Origin: Ardenticatenaceae bacterium
GTDB lineage: Bacteria; Chloroflexota; Anaerolineae; Promineifilales; Promineifilaceae
Assembly (NCBI GenBank): GCA_011525915.1
Contig: WYBM01000088.1
Coordinates: forward strand, 1 to 64,000
DNA length: 64,000 bases
Direction: 5' to 3'
The translations under genes were made by a program, and so were the position numbers. Of this stretch, positions 7,564-16,063 are shown one piece after another. Under the pieces are notes generated by a model, which was not told where the DNA came from, searched no databases, and saw only the letters and a program-made list of their open reading frames with translations. Numbering within the stretch: position 1 is the first letter of the stretch; every line of letters starts with the position of its first letter.

Positions 7564-8595
7564 ATGAACACAGAAGCTATGATATGGTCACAATACCTGG
7601 CCCCGGGGTTTAGCGCCCGGCCCACCACCCTGGCCGATGCGGCCGCGGCCACCGATGTATTTAATGCCGCCTCCCTGAAATACACAGGGAAACCCCACAT
7701 CAGCCTGGAGCAAACCCTGACTTTCTGGCACTTACCTGGTTTTGAATTAGCACGGCACAGCCGTGTGGTGGTAGCGCCAGACGGCCGTGTGGTAGCCAAC
7801 GTAGACGTGGATATGACTGCTGCTGTACCGGTACGGCCGTTAATCTGGGCCCGTGTCCACCCTGACTATGAGGGGTTGGGCATTGGCGCCGCCATGCTGG
7901 CCTGGGCCGAGCAATGTGCCCGCACAGTCTTCCCCCATGTGCCACCTGACGTCCGTGTCTCCGTGTTGTCGGTGGGCATTCCCCAGACGGCCGTGGCGGC
8001 CCACCGCTTTTTGGAATCACGTGGTTTTTGCCACACGCGGGATTTTTGGCGTATGGTTATTGATTTAAAAGAGAAGCCCCCTACCCCCGCCTGGCCTCCG
8101 GGCATTGTGCTCAGTACCATGGCCCAACACCCTGATCTGCGCCCGATTGTGGCCGCCAAAGAAGAGGCGTTCCGTGACCATTGGGGCCATATTGACCAGC
8201 CATTAGACCATGCCGAGCAAAAAATGCGCCATTGGCTAGAAAGCGACTCATCCCATGACCCTGAATCCTGGCTGCTGGCGCTAGACGGTGACCAGATCGC
8301 CGGCATTTGCCTTTGCCGTCAAGGGGATCATAGTGATCCGGACATGGGCTGGGTGAACATATTGGCTGTACGACGGCCGTATCGGGGCTGTGGCTTAGGC
8401 ATGGCCTTGCTGCAACAAAGTTTCAACTATTTTTTCCAGCGCGGCTTCAAACGAGCCGGGTTAACTGTGGACGCCAGCAGTCTGACAGGAGCCACCCGTC
8501 TATACGAAAAGGCGGGGATGAGCGTGCAGCAGCACTACATGGACTTTGAAAAGGAACTGCGGCCAGGCCGAACCATCACCACCGCCCATGAATGA
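7564..8595 (+). CDS. Tandem GNAT-domain acetyltransferase
   Basis: A 343-residue protein with two GNAT modules, about residues 20-165 and 185-335, a layout like mycothiol synthase (MshD) and related acyltransferases. Acetyl-CoA-binding stretches are visible as HPDYEGLGIGAAMLAWAEQ in the first and RRPYRGCGLGMALLQQ in the second, the latter followed by the typical DASSLTGATRLYEKAGM end. The ATG at 7564 has AAGGA upstream. The last eight bases overlap the start of the DUF3267 gene (ATGAATGA), indicating coupled translation. Substrate unknown. Confidence 0.88.
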   Translation: MNTEAMIWSQYLAPGFSARPTTLADAAAATDVFNAASLKYTGKPHISLEQTLTFWHLPGFELARHSRVVVAPDGRVVANVDVDMTAAVPVRPLIWARVHPDYEGLGIGAAMLAWAEQCARTVFPHVPPDVRVSVLSVGIPQTAVAAHRFLESRGFCHTRDFWRMVIDLKEKPPTPAWPPGIVLSTMAQHPDLRPIVAAKEEAFRDHWGHIDQPLDHAEQKMRHWLESDSSHDPESWLLALDGDQIAGICLCRQGDHSDPDMGWVNILAVRRPYRGCGLGMALLQQSFNYFFQRGFKRAGLTVDASSLTGATRLYEKAGMSVQQHYMDFEKELRPGRTITTAHE

Positions 8596-9241
8596 GCCCG
8601 GCCCGCTTGCATCGCCCCCATCTGGGTATATTCACTACAAAAACCTGTTCGCCGATTGGCATGCCTGGGATAACAAACCTTATTGGCTGCTTTTGCTTTG
8701 GGCCAACCTGGTCGCTTTATGGCCGCTGGCCGCAGGGATCATTCTGTTATGGCTGCCTTACCAGCTTTACCAACTGGCCGGCACTCCCCTGGCTGTTTAC
8801 CCTGGCCTTTCGCTAACCACCAGTGAAGTAGTGGCAGTAGGGGCCATTATCATCGCTGCATCCATGCTGGTTCATGAATGGTTACATGGCCTGGCGTTAT
8901 TATGGTGTGGCTATAAACCACGTTATGGATTCAGCAAATTCTGGTTGGTAGCAACTGTAAGTGACGGTGCTTACCTCACCCGCCAGCATTACCTGGCCAT
9001 GTCTTTGACCCCTATCACCGTGATGACGCTGGCCGGTGGCCTGATGCTGCCCTTACTACCGCCGGTTGTAGGTCAACTGGTGCTGGTGGCCTTGTTACTA
9101 AACATGGCTGCATCGGTGGGTGACCTGATGGTAACCATACGGGTTTACCGTATGCCCAAAGAGGCCCTCTTTGCCGATGATGAAGGCATTCAGGTTTTTG
9201 TGCCCGCTTCCCAGGTAAAAGAAACCCCCGTTAACCTATAG
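8588..9241 (+). CDS. DUF3267 membrane metalloprotease-like protein
   Basis: A 217-residue membrane protein with about four hydrophobic segments and an HEWLHG sequence (an HExxH zinc site) in the second, followed by NMAASVGDLMVT whose Asp could be the third ligand. DUF3267 proteins are distantly related to M50 site-2 proteases, but cleavage activity is unproven. The ATG at 8588 overlaps the previous stop; a TTG at 8546 in frame would overlap more. Its stop overlaps the end of the converging Yip1-type gene by 11 bases. Confidence 0.82.
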   Translation: MNEPGPLASPPSGYIHYKNLFADWHAWDNKPYWLLLLWANLVALWPLAAGIILLWLPYQLYQLAGTPLAVYPGLSLTTSEVVAVGAIIIAASMLVHEWLHGLALLWCGYKPRYGFSKFWLVATVSDGAYLTRQHYLAMSLTPITVMTLAGGLMLPLLPPVVGQLVLVALLLNMAASVGDLMVTIRVYRMPKEALFADDEGIQVFVPASQVKETPVNL

Positions 9242-9905
9242 CACCTAAGGCTGTGATGACCAATGACGCCCAAAGGGTGGCGGCGCAGCAGGTAAGAACC
9301 ATGATCCCCACCAAAGGTACTGCCACCGCGCTCGCCGCCTGGGCGGGGGTCAGGCTGTGAGCCGCCCGCAGAGCAAAATAGGTCAGGTAAAGATTATAAA
9401 ATCCCAAACCCATGACCAACAGCGGCCCCAAAAAGGGGAAGAGGTACAACAAAACACCCACCATCGTTAGGGGGGCTATAAAAGTGGAAAGCAAAAACGT
9501 CTGCTTTTCAAGCGACCCCCGCCCACCCAACAATTTGGCCGTCAGCCAAAGCATGCCAGACCAGGCCAGCGTCAACATAGGGATGCCCACTAGCATACCG
9601 CAGAGCATCAGGAACGTACTGGCCTGCGCCGTTTGCTGCATTTGAGTTATGGTTTCGGCTACGGCCGTTTCTGACGCACCCAACTGCTGCAAAAAATCAC
9701 GCATCATCGGCACACTTTGCTCCATTGGGTTTAACACCAAGAACACCAGCAGCCACACTAGCACAGTTACCAGACCCGCACCAAACAACCAGATCACGGC
9801 TGTAGCCCACCGGGCATAAGGCTGTTCCATCTCAGCCACAAACACCGCTTCCCCAGGGTTTCTCAATACCCGCTGCCACACCGCCATTGATGCGTTCAAA
9901 TCCAT
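9231..9905 (-). CDS. Yip1-family integral membrane protein
   Basis: A 224-residue protein with a hydrophilic amphipathic N-terminus (residues 1-30) and five hydrophobic segments, including the WSGMLWLTAKLLGG loop that marks Yip1 domains. Function in bacteria is not established. It ends inside the converging DUF3267 gene and starts across a 128-base promoter region from hsp20. Confidence 0.75.
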   Translation of the reverse strand: MDLNASMAVWQRVLRNPGEAVFVAEMEQPYARWATAVIWLFGAGLVTVLVWLLVFLVLNPMEQSVPMMRDFLQQLGASETAVAETITQMQQTAQASTFLMLCGMLVGIPMLTLAWSGMLWLTAKLLGGRGSLEKQTFLLSTFIAPLTMVGVLLYLFPFLGPLLVMGLGFYNLYLTYFALRAAHSLTPAQAASAVAVPLVGIMVLTCCAATLWASLVITALGAIG

Positions 9906-10033
9906 TTTATTTCTCCGACGTTAACCTTTTTCTGATAAATTTTTAACTTTTTTCTGACAGAGTGTAGTCATAGTAAGATGTATGTATAAACGTTTTGAGT
10001 TTAGCTTGTTTAGACAAAAGGAGGTAATAAAAA

Positions 10034-10504
10034 ATGGCAAATCTTGTACGTTGGGAACCATTTCGTGAGATGTTGAACATGCGGCGAGAGATGGATCGTT
10101 TGTTTGACAATTTCTTTGAAACCTCTCCAACTGCCTGGGACACGCCTACAAGCTGGGGGTTGGCGGTGGATGTCAGTGAAAACGACGACGCCTTTGTCAT
10201 CAAAGCCTCTGTTCCTGGAGTAAATCCAGATGACATTGAAGTCACACTGTCAGACAATGCACTCACCATCAAAGGCGAATCCAAAAGCGATATTGAAAAA
10301 GAAGATGAAAAATATCACCTACGGGAACGCCGTTATGGCAGCTTCGCCCGTACCCTGACCCTGCCTGTGACGTTAAAAGCAGAAGCCATTGAGGCCACCC
10401 ATGAAAATGGCGTACTGACCCTGACTTTACCCAAGGCTGAAGAGATCAAACCCCGGCGGATTACGATCAAACCCTGGCGTGAACGCAAAGTGATTGAAGG
10501 GTAA
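10034..10504 (+). CDS. Small heat shock protein, Hsp20/alpha-crystallin family
   Basis: A 156-residue ATP-independent chaperone that holds unfolding proteins. Residues about 45-145 form the alpha-crystallin domain (SENDDAFVIKASVPGV, LTIKGE, and the GVLTLTLPK motif); the N-terminal part is MANLVRWEPFREM-like and the tail has an IKP-type anchor. AAGGAGG sits eight bases before the ATG, one of the best ribosome sites in the window. No CIRCE operator was seen upstream. One of the few stretches (9669-10612) lacking any ACGGCCGT. Confidence 0.95.
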   Translation: MANLVRWEPFREMLNMRREMDRLFDNFFETSPTAWDTPTSWGLAVDVSENDDAFVIKASVPGVNPDDIEVTLSDNALTIKGESKSDIEKEDEKYHLRERRYGSFARTLTLPVTLKAEAIEATHENGVLTLTLPKAEEIKPRRITIKPWRERKVIEG

Positions 10505-10545
10505 CCCCCTAGAGCCTTTAAGGTAACCTTAGACAATAACATAAG

Positions 10546-10576
10546 AAAAGACGCTGGAAAGCACCCGGCGTCTTTT
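10546..10576. terminator. Bidirectional terminator between hsp20 and the solute-binding fusion
   Basis: AAAAGACGC (10546-10554) and GCGTCTTTT (10568-10576) form a nine-pair stem with a 13-base loop and T-runs reading out on both strands. It separates two converging genes. Confidence 0.8.
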
Positions 10577-10590
10577 CATTTTAGAAAGCT

Positions 10591-12714
10591 TCATGGCACT
10601 GGCAGTACCTGCACGGCCGTTTCCTGAAAGGCAAAACCGCCGGCCTGGTTGCTGGCCTCAATACGGTAGATGATAGTGCCTGAATTAGTCAAACAATCAT
10701 CGACGGTGCCGCTGTACCTGGCATTGTCCAACACGACCATACCATCACGTTTGACCTGGATCAGCGCGGCCTGGCCGCTAACACGCCAGGAAACTGCCAC
10801 ACATGCCGCCTGCTCTACCTGACTGGGATAGACGTTAAAAGCCTGAATGGCCGGTGGGATAACCGCTGGCGTGGCTGTAGGCGGTGGTGGTGGCGCGGCT
10901 GGTAACATGACCTTCACTGTTTGCTGTTGGCGGCCGGTACCATCGGGGCCATTGGCTACCAGACTATACGCCATAGTGCCGGAAGCTGGGGGGCAGTCGA
11001 TCACAAACCCCCTGACGGCCGTGTGGGGATAAATGGCAATATTATCGCGCAAGATAGTAACGCTGCTAACGCTGCCCCAAACCTCCCAGGAGATGTTGAG
11101 GCACTGCCCGGCAAAGATCTCGTCGGGCGGGTAGAGTGTAAACTGTTCAATAACCGGCGCACCCGGAACGGGGATAACCGGCACAAAAATTTCACGGATG
11201 GCTTGAGCACCGTCCGGCCCCAGAGTCCGCAGTTCATAATACGTGGTCAGTGGCGGGCATTCACGGCGGCTGCCTTGTGGCGGCACCTGGTTTTGCTGCC
11301 AGTTTTGGCCGGCAGCATAAACGTACACGGCCGTCGCCTCTATCACGTCCCAGCTAAAAGTGACACAATCCCCCGCGTTAATAGGAGCACGATCAACCAT
11401 AAACTGGATATTGGGCGCCGGTGTTTGTGTGGGCCGAGGGGTCACCGTCGGCAGCGGCGACGCCTCAATACCCACCCAGATACGATCACCAAACTGCCCG
11501 CCCTGGCTGTGGTGCATGACCCAAATGCCCTGATAGAGACCGGGCATTAACGGTGAAACCAAGTTTACCCATATGTCATACGTTTCACCGGGCTGAACGG
11601 GGCGCTGTATGTAAACAGCCTGCCCCCCCATACGCGCCATAGGCGTATTGCCATCCACATAAAGCAGATAGTCGCCCGTAGACCAGGCACAGGTGCCGGT
11701 ATTTTGAACGCGCCACCCTTTCTGAAACGGCGCACCCGGCAGCATGGCCGGCGGGTTTTGCATATTGTCATCATCCAGGTTCAGGTGAACGACAAACTTC
11801 ATGCCGGGAATACAAGAGGGCGTTGGGGCAGCGGGAATAGGGGTGGCGGCAGCTACGGCCGTGGGCAGCGGCAGCGGCTGGGCAGGCAGAATGTCCATGT
11901 AATCCAGCACCAGTTGGGCTGTGCGCCCTTCATGCTGCAAGGCCGCCAGGGCTTCGTTTAACCGGGCTTGCAGGGCCCATTCACCATTTTTGACGGCCAC
12001 CGCCATTGCCTGCGGCACGAAACCCTGCCCGACGATCTTTAAGCCGTTCAGGTTAACCGCCACCTGCGCCGGCTGCAAATCAAGCAACACCAGGTCAATA
12101 TCACCAGCAGACAGAGCGGCTACGGCCGTGTCTGCCTGTTTATATACAAACAAATTTTGCGGCAGCATGGTGCCCGTGGCCACCAGCTGCCGCTGCACTA
12201 CATTTTGGTAAATGGTTGCTTCCTGCACGCCTACCCGGTATGGGGACAGGTCACTCAGGGCATTGACTGTCAGGGATGATTCTTGCCGGGCCAATACGGC
12301 ATCTTCGCCGTGAAAGTAAACATTAGAAAAATCCATTGCCTGATCCCGCGCCAGCGTCACCGAAATAGCCGAGATAGCAGCGTCAACCTGGTTTAATGCC
12401 AGGGCACTGCCCAGGCCGTCAAAAGCTATATCTTTAAATTCGACCTGCACGCCCAATTTCTGGCCGATCTCATGCATAAGGGCAATGTCAAAACCGGTCA
12501 GGGCGAAGTTATCATCATAAGAAGCAAAGGGAGGGTAATCGGCGGCAGTCCCCACGACGATGCGGTCAGCGGCCTGGATGCGTGCCCAGGCGTCATCTAT
12601 GGGTGGGGGCGGGGGTGACGGCCGTAGCTGCGGCCACAGCAACAACAAGAGCACACCCATAAAGGCAGCAACCAGCACAGCCAACATCATGTCATGTTTG
12701 TGCGTCTGGCTCAT
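10591..12714 (-). CDS. Solute-binding protein (family 3) fused to NBR1-type and Ig-like domains
   Basis: A 707-residue membrane-anchored extracytoplasmic protein. Residues 9-27 are a transmembrane anchor; 45-272 form a complete family 3 solute-binding domain (VVGTAADYPPF, GFDIALMHEIGQKLG, DAAISAISVTLARDQAMDFS), typical of amino-acid ABC uptake or receptor sensors. After a Pro-rich linker comes an NBR1-type Ig domain (about 297-412; FQKGWRVQNTGTCAWSTG), then three related ~85-residue repeats, each with an early and a late cysteine and an SW(D/E/R)V strand. No permease or ATPase gene adjoins, so it may sense or scavenge rather than feed an ABC importer. GAGGGG precedes the ATG. Confidence 0.85.
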   Translation of the reverse strand: MSQTHKHDMMLAVLVAAFMGVLLLLLWPQLRPSPPPPPIDDAWARIQAADRIVVGTAADYPPFASYDDNFALTGFDIALMHEIGQKLGVQVEFKDIAFDGLGSALALNQVDAAISAISVTLARDQAMDFSNVYFHGEDAVLARQESSLTVNALSDLSPYRVGVQEATIYQNVVQRQLVATGTMLPQNLFVYKQADTAVAALSAGDIDLVLLDLQPAQVAVNLNGLKIVGQGFVPQAMAVAVKNGEWALQARLNEALAALQHEGRTAQLVLDYMDILPAQPLPLPTAVAAATPIPAAPTPSCIPGMKFVVHLNLDDDNMQNPPAMLPGAPFQKGWRVQNTGTCAWSTGDYLLYVDGNTPMARMGGQAVYIQRPVQPGETYDIWVNLVSPLMPGLYQGIWVMHHSQGGQFGDRIWVGIEASPLPTVTPRPTQTPAPNIQFMVDRAPINAGDCVTFSWDVIEATAVYVYAAGQNWQQNQVPPQGSRRECPPLTTYYELRTLGPDGAQAIREIFVPVIPVPGAPVIEQFTLYPPDEIFAGQCLNISWEVWGSVSSVTILRDNIAIYPHTAVRGFVIDCPPASGTMAYSLVANGPDGTGRQQQTVKVMLPAAPPPPPTATPAVIPPAIQAFNVYPSQVEQAACVAVSWRVSGQAALIQVKRDGMVVLDNARYSGTVDDCLTNSGTIIYRIEASNQAGGFAFQETAVQVLPVP

Positions 12715-12764
12715 CCTTTCCCCTCATAGCAGGCCTAGAATGATGTCAACAAATGGGCAAAAGA

Positions 12765-12800
12765 AAGATGCCCCTGGCGGGAACCGGCCGGGGGCATCTT
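12765..12800 (-). terminator. Intrinsic terminator of the META lipoprotein gene
   Basis: AAGATGCCCC (12765-12774) and GGGGCATCTT (12791-12800) make a perfect ten-pair stem with a GC-rich 16-base loop; on the minus strand the stem is followed by TCTTTT. It lies directly after the gene ending at 12807. Confidence 0.8.
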
Positions 12801-12806
12801 ATGAAG

Positions 12807-14753
12807 TTACCGCTTAAAGATAATAGAAGCTATCAATGCATCCAGCCTGGCCAGGCTGGGCTGCCACTCAGCGGGGAGCAGATCGTTCAGCACGTCCTTT
12901 GTTTCTTGTAAATAGTGTGGGTAGGTGTCCGGGCTGGCAGCCTGGGCCTTTACATCTTCCGGCGCCTCGTCAAAGGTGTTGGGCAGGGCAGCGGTGCTGA
13001 CAGGCCAATGCAGGGAGAGGTAGAAACGGCCGTCTTCTGTTAACGCCTGATAATAATAAGCGGTGCCCTGGTTTGTCCACGGGCCCAGTTCTTGCCGGTT
13101 GGGAAACTCAGACACGTAGCGCACACCAGCGCCCTGGTCAAAGTTCAAGTCAGCAAACTGCGCCCAGCGGTTCATCAGGCTCAATGCCGGGGGCAGCACG
13201 GGCATAGGGCTGTCCGGGTTTTCCTGACGGCCGTTAGCCGCAGCCACCAGCGCTTGCAGGCGTGCCACCTGGGCAATGACAGACGACCCGCCTACATTTT
13301 GATAAGCCTCAACGGGGAAGATGTACAGGTAACGGCCGTCACTTGCCAGCACTTCATTGGGGTCTTCATCATCAAATGTCACCAGAATATGCGCGGGTAC
13401 CCCAATGCCGCCGGGTGAGGCAGGAACGCCAGGCTGCACCGTCCACTGGAAAGAGTCAGCCAGGCCTTGTAAATCGATCTGAAGGGCGTCTGCTGAAATT
13501 TCCCCGGTCTCTGAACTTTCGCTTTCCGGCACGTCTCCTTCACTGATGTTGTCCTCAGCCGCAGCCGCAAAACGCATGGTGCCGCTGTCAAACTTCAGGT
13601 CAAAAAAGAGGTCATCATCCTGCGTAAACCAGATGACGGCAGCTTCCAAGTACTGTAAGAATTGGGCATCCAGCGAACCTTCCTCACAAACAGCACGTGT
13701 TACCGGACCAAGAATGATGGAAATGCTGCCGTCCGCTACGCTGTAGATACCACTGCCAATGTTGCAATCGGCTCTGATAAAAACGGTACCATCAGCCTCA
13801 AACTGCATCTGGTAGCGTTCTGGCCCGGCAATATCTACCAGACCGGTGGCCGGGTCTGTGAAGCTCGCCCATTCCCAGGGTTTGCCCAACAGTTCCTTGG
13901 CGGCCTCACTGCCGGCGCCCACCGCTTCAACGCTGCCCACTTGAACAACCGTGAGGGCTACATCTGCAGCGGGATTCCCTTTGGTGATAACCGGCACGAG
14001 GGTATTATTAATAAGCAACAAATTACCCTGGCCATCGGTAATGCGGGCAGACAGCGTATAATCGTGGTCCTCTTGAATGGCCGCCGGATTATACGTTACG
14101 GCAAAAGGCAGGGGCGCCTGAGTGCCTTTAATGGTATAGGTTTGCTCCGCGATGATCACGGCCGGTGGGGAGGTGTCCTGAAGTTGTATGGTTAACGTGG
14201 CGTCATTTGGCAAGCCTATGGACTGTGCGTAGGTAACGTTGCCGGTCAATTCAGCGCTGGCTGCGCCAACCATCAGGGGTTGCGCCGCGGCGACACCGTT
14301 AACGGTCACGGTATACGCTCCGTCTGCCAATACAGAGATGTCCAGGGCAATCTCATGCGTGAACTCCGTTACCACTTGTGTACACATCCTGTCAGCCGGC
14401 CGTGCGGTCGTCAGGATAACATTGACAGCGCTGCCCTCACTCATTTGGCTGCTGTCATGAACTTGTGTACAGCCATCGGTCAGGCTGCCCTGGACGATGA
14501 TCACAGGCCCGTCAGCACGCTGTTCTACGGTAACAAGCCTTACGGGCGCTTCGCTGATGATGGGCTCAGCCAGCGTTTCTACGGCGGCTTCGGGTGTATG
14601 GGTGGGTGGCGCTGTTGTTGGCGGCGCTGTGGGTGGCGGTGCCGTAGGCAGTGCCGCCGTAGGCGATGGCGGAGTCGGTGTGGGGCTGCCCCCACATGCT
14701 GCCACCGATACAAATAACACCACGGCCGTTAACAACAAAGATAACTTCTTCAT
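12807..14753 (-). CDS. META-domain lipoprotein
   Basis: A 648-residue secreted lipoprotein: signal MKKLSLLLTAVV with lipobox VAAC (Cys20), then a Thr/Pro-rich linker to about residue 60. A central META (HslJ-like) domain is visible around 290-400, starting near LLGKPWEWASF and including RADCNIGSGIYSV and RAVCEEGSLD. Before it lie beta-rich Ig-like repeats; after it an unrecognised ~200-residue domain. GGAGAG precedes the ATG at 14753; an earlier in-frame ATG at 14795 would bury the signal peptide. Role unknown; META domains occur in heat- and motility-linked envelope proteins. Confidence 0.82.
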   Translation of the reverse strand: MKKLSLLLTAVVLFVSVAACGGSPTPTPPSPTAALPTAPPPTAPPTTAPPTHTPEAAVETLAEPIISEAPVRLVTVEQRADGPVIIVQGSLTDGCTQVHDSSQMSEGSAVNVILTTARPADRMCTQVVTEFTHEIALDISVLADGAYTVTVNGVAAAQPLMVGAASAELTGNVTYAQSIGLPNDATLTIQLQDTSPPAVIIAEQTYTIKGTQAPLPFAVTYNPAAIQEDHDYTLSARITDGQGNLLLINNTLVPVITKGNPAADVALTVVQVGSVEAVGAGSEAAKELLGKPWEWASFTDPATGLVDIAGPERYQMQFEADGTVFIRADCNIGSGIYSVADGSISIILGPVTRAVCEEGSLDAQFLQYLEAAVIWFTQDDDLFFDLKFDSGTMRFAAAAEDNISEGDVPESESSETGEISADALQIDLQGLADSFQWTVQPGVPASPGGIGVPAHILVTFDDEDPNEVLASDGRYLYIFPVEAYQNVGGSSVIAQVARLQALVAAANGRQENPDSPMPVLPPALSLMNRWAQFADLNFDQGAGVRYVSEFPNRQELGPWTNQGTAYYYQALTEDGRFYLSLHWPVSTAALPNTFDEAPEDVKAQAASPDTYPHYLQETKDVLNDLLPAEWQPSLARLDALIASIIFKR

Positions 14754-14799
14754 CTTCACTCTCCTACATAATAAATAAGCAGTCCCCGGCATCATGTAC

Positions 14800-15831
14800 T
14801 CAGCCGGTGGGCTTCAACTGCATCTCTTGTAATTCACTAAACCCAATTAACCGGTTACCCTCTTCGTCCCATAGGCGGAAACGAAGGCAGCCCAAACTTT
14901 CTCTGACTGTGATCGGGGCTATTTGAAAGTCCGGGTTTTCATCATGGCAGCGCTGTAAATTGTAATTAGGAATGCGCGGGCTTAGATGATGAATGTGGTG
15001 GTAACCAATACTGCCGGTAAACCATTGCAATATCTTGGGCAATTTATAAAAGGAGCTGCCTTCAACGGCCGCACGAGCGTAATCCCAGGCTTCGTGGTGC
15101 TGCCAGTAGACACCTTCGTATTGATGCTGCACGTAAAACAACCACACCCCGACCATAGCGGCTATGGTCAATATGGAGAGCTGCAAAATGACGTAGGTCC
15201 AGAACCCGAATAACAGGCTCAAACCCACAGCCATACCCACAATGGCCAGGTCGGTGAAATAAACGCTGCGGATTTCACGCTGGCGCCTGGACTTAATAGG
15301 AAAACGGTTAAGAATGAGGAACAGAATCAGCGGGCCAACCAGGAAGAGCATCAGAGGGTAGCGATAAACCCGGTAAACAAACTGTTCACGCGGCGTGGCG
15401 GCCGTGTATTCGGCCACCGTCATCATCCAGATGTCGCCATGCCCACGCCGGTCCAAATCACCAGAAGAAGCGTGATGAATGGCATGTTCATGCCGCCAGT
15501 TAAAGTAGGGGGTAAAAATTAGCACGCCCGTGATGAAACCCACCACCTCATTGGCCCGACGCGAGGCAAAAAAGGAGTTGTGCCCGCAATCGTGAAAAAT
15601 GATAAAGATACGCACAGCCAGACCACCAGCCAGAACGAGCAGGGGCAGCGTCAGCCAGTATGAAATTTCTAAGGTCTTGGCCATGACAAACCAGAGGATA
15701 AGGTAAGGAATGAGGGTGTTAGCCATCTGCCACAGGCTGCGGCGCAAGTTGGGAACCTGGTAAGGGGCCACGGCTTTCTGCCAGCGGGTCAGGGGGGTTC
15801 CCAGCCGTGCATTTGATGCCTGATTTTTCAT
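14800..15831 (-). CDS. Membrane fatty acid desaturase
   Basis: A 343-residue di-iron desaturase. The three histidine boxes are HDCGH (80-84), HEHAIHH (114-120) and HHIHH near residue 280, in the arrangement of delta-12/omega-6 acyl-lipid desaturases. Four membrane segments in two hairpins surround them. It needs oxygen and an electron donor, which implies at least microaerobic life. It ends 46 bases before the META lipoprotein start and may be cotranscribed with it. Its upstream spacer contains a heptad composite element. Confidence 0.92.
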   Translation of the reverse strand: MKNQASNARLGTPLTRWQKAVAPYQVPNLRRSLWQMANTLIPYLILWFVMAKTLEISYWLTLPLLVLAGGLAVRIFIIFHDCGHNSFFASRRANEVVGFITGVLIFTPYFNWRHEHAIHHASSGDLDRRGHGDIWMMTVAEYTAATPREQFVYRVYRYPLMLFLVGPLILFLILNRFPIKSRRQREIRSVYFTDLAIVGMAVGLSLLFGFWTYVILQLSILTIAAMVGVWLFYVQHQYEGVYWQHHEAWDYARAAVEGSSFYKLPKILQWFTGSIGYHHIHHLSPRIPNYNLQRCHDENPDFQIAPITVRESLGCLRFRLWDEEGNRLIGFSELQEMQLKPTG

Positions 15832-15965
15832 GGGGTTTCTCCTTCAACACAAAACGAAACTGTGCTGAGTTTGGCAAGACAACGCCCTGCCATTTGTTTG
15901 ACCTAAAGATTATACCGGAAAGTGATCCGGTTGGTGCCCGATACGCCGTTTACTTATCAAACCCT

Positions 15966-16063
15966 ACTATCAGTTTTCAGTAATCAGTGGTCAGTTTTCA
16001 GTGCTGGCCTCCCTCTGGAAATAGTCTACTGAAAACTGATGACGGGCTTCTGATTACTGGCAC
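15966..16063 (-). repeat. Composite heptad element, copy 2 of 3
   Basis: Inverted relative to the copies at 6745 and 51201 and about nine-tenths identical to them. TCAGTTTTCAGT (15991-16002) pairs with ACTGAAAACTGA (16028-16039) over 25 bases. It begins immediately at the CapA-like gene's stop codon and fills the gap towards the desaturase promoter. Confidence 0.88.

Noticed and set aside
9906..10033. CIRCE heat-shock operator before hsp20
   Set aside because: No TTAGCACTC-N9-GAGTGCTAA-type sequence is present.
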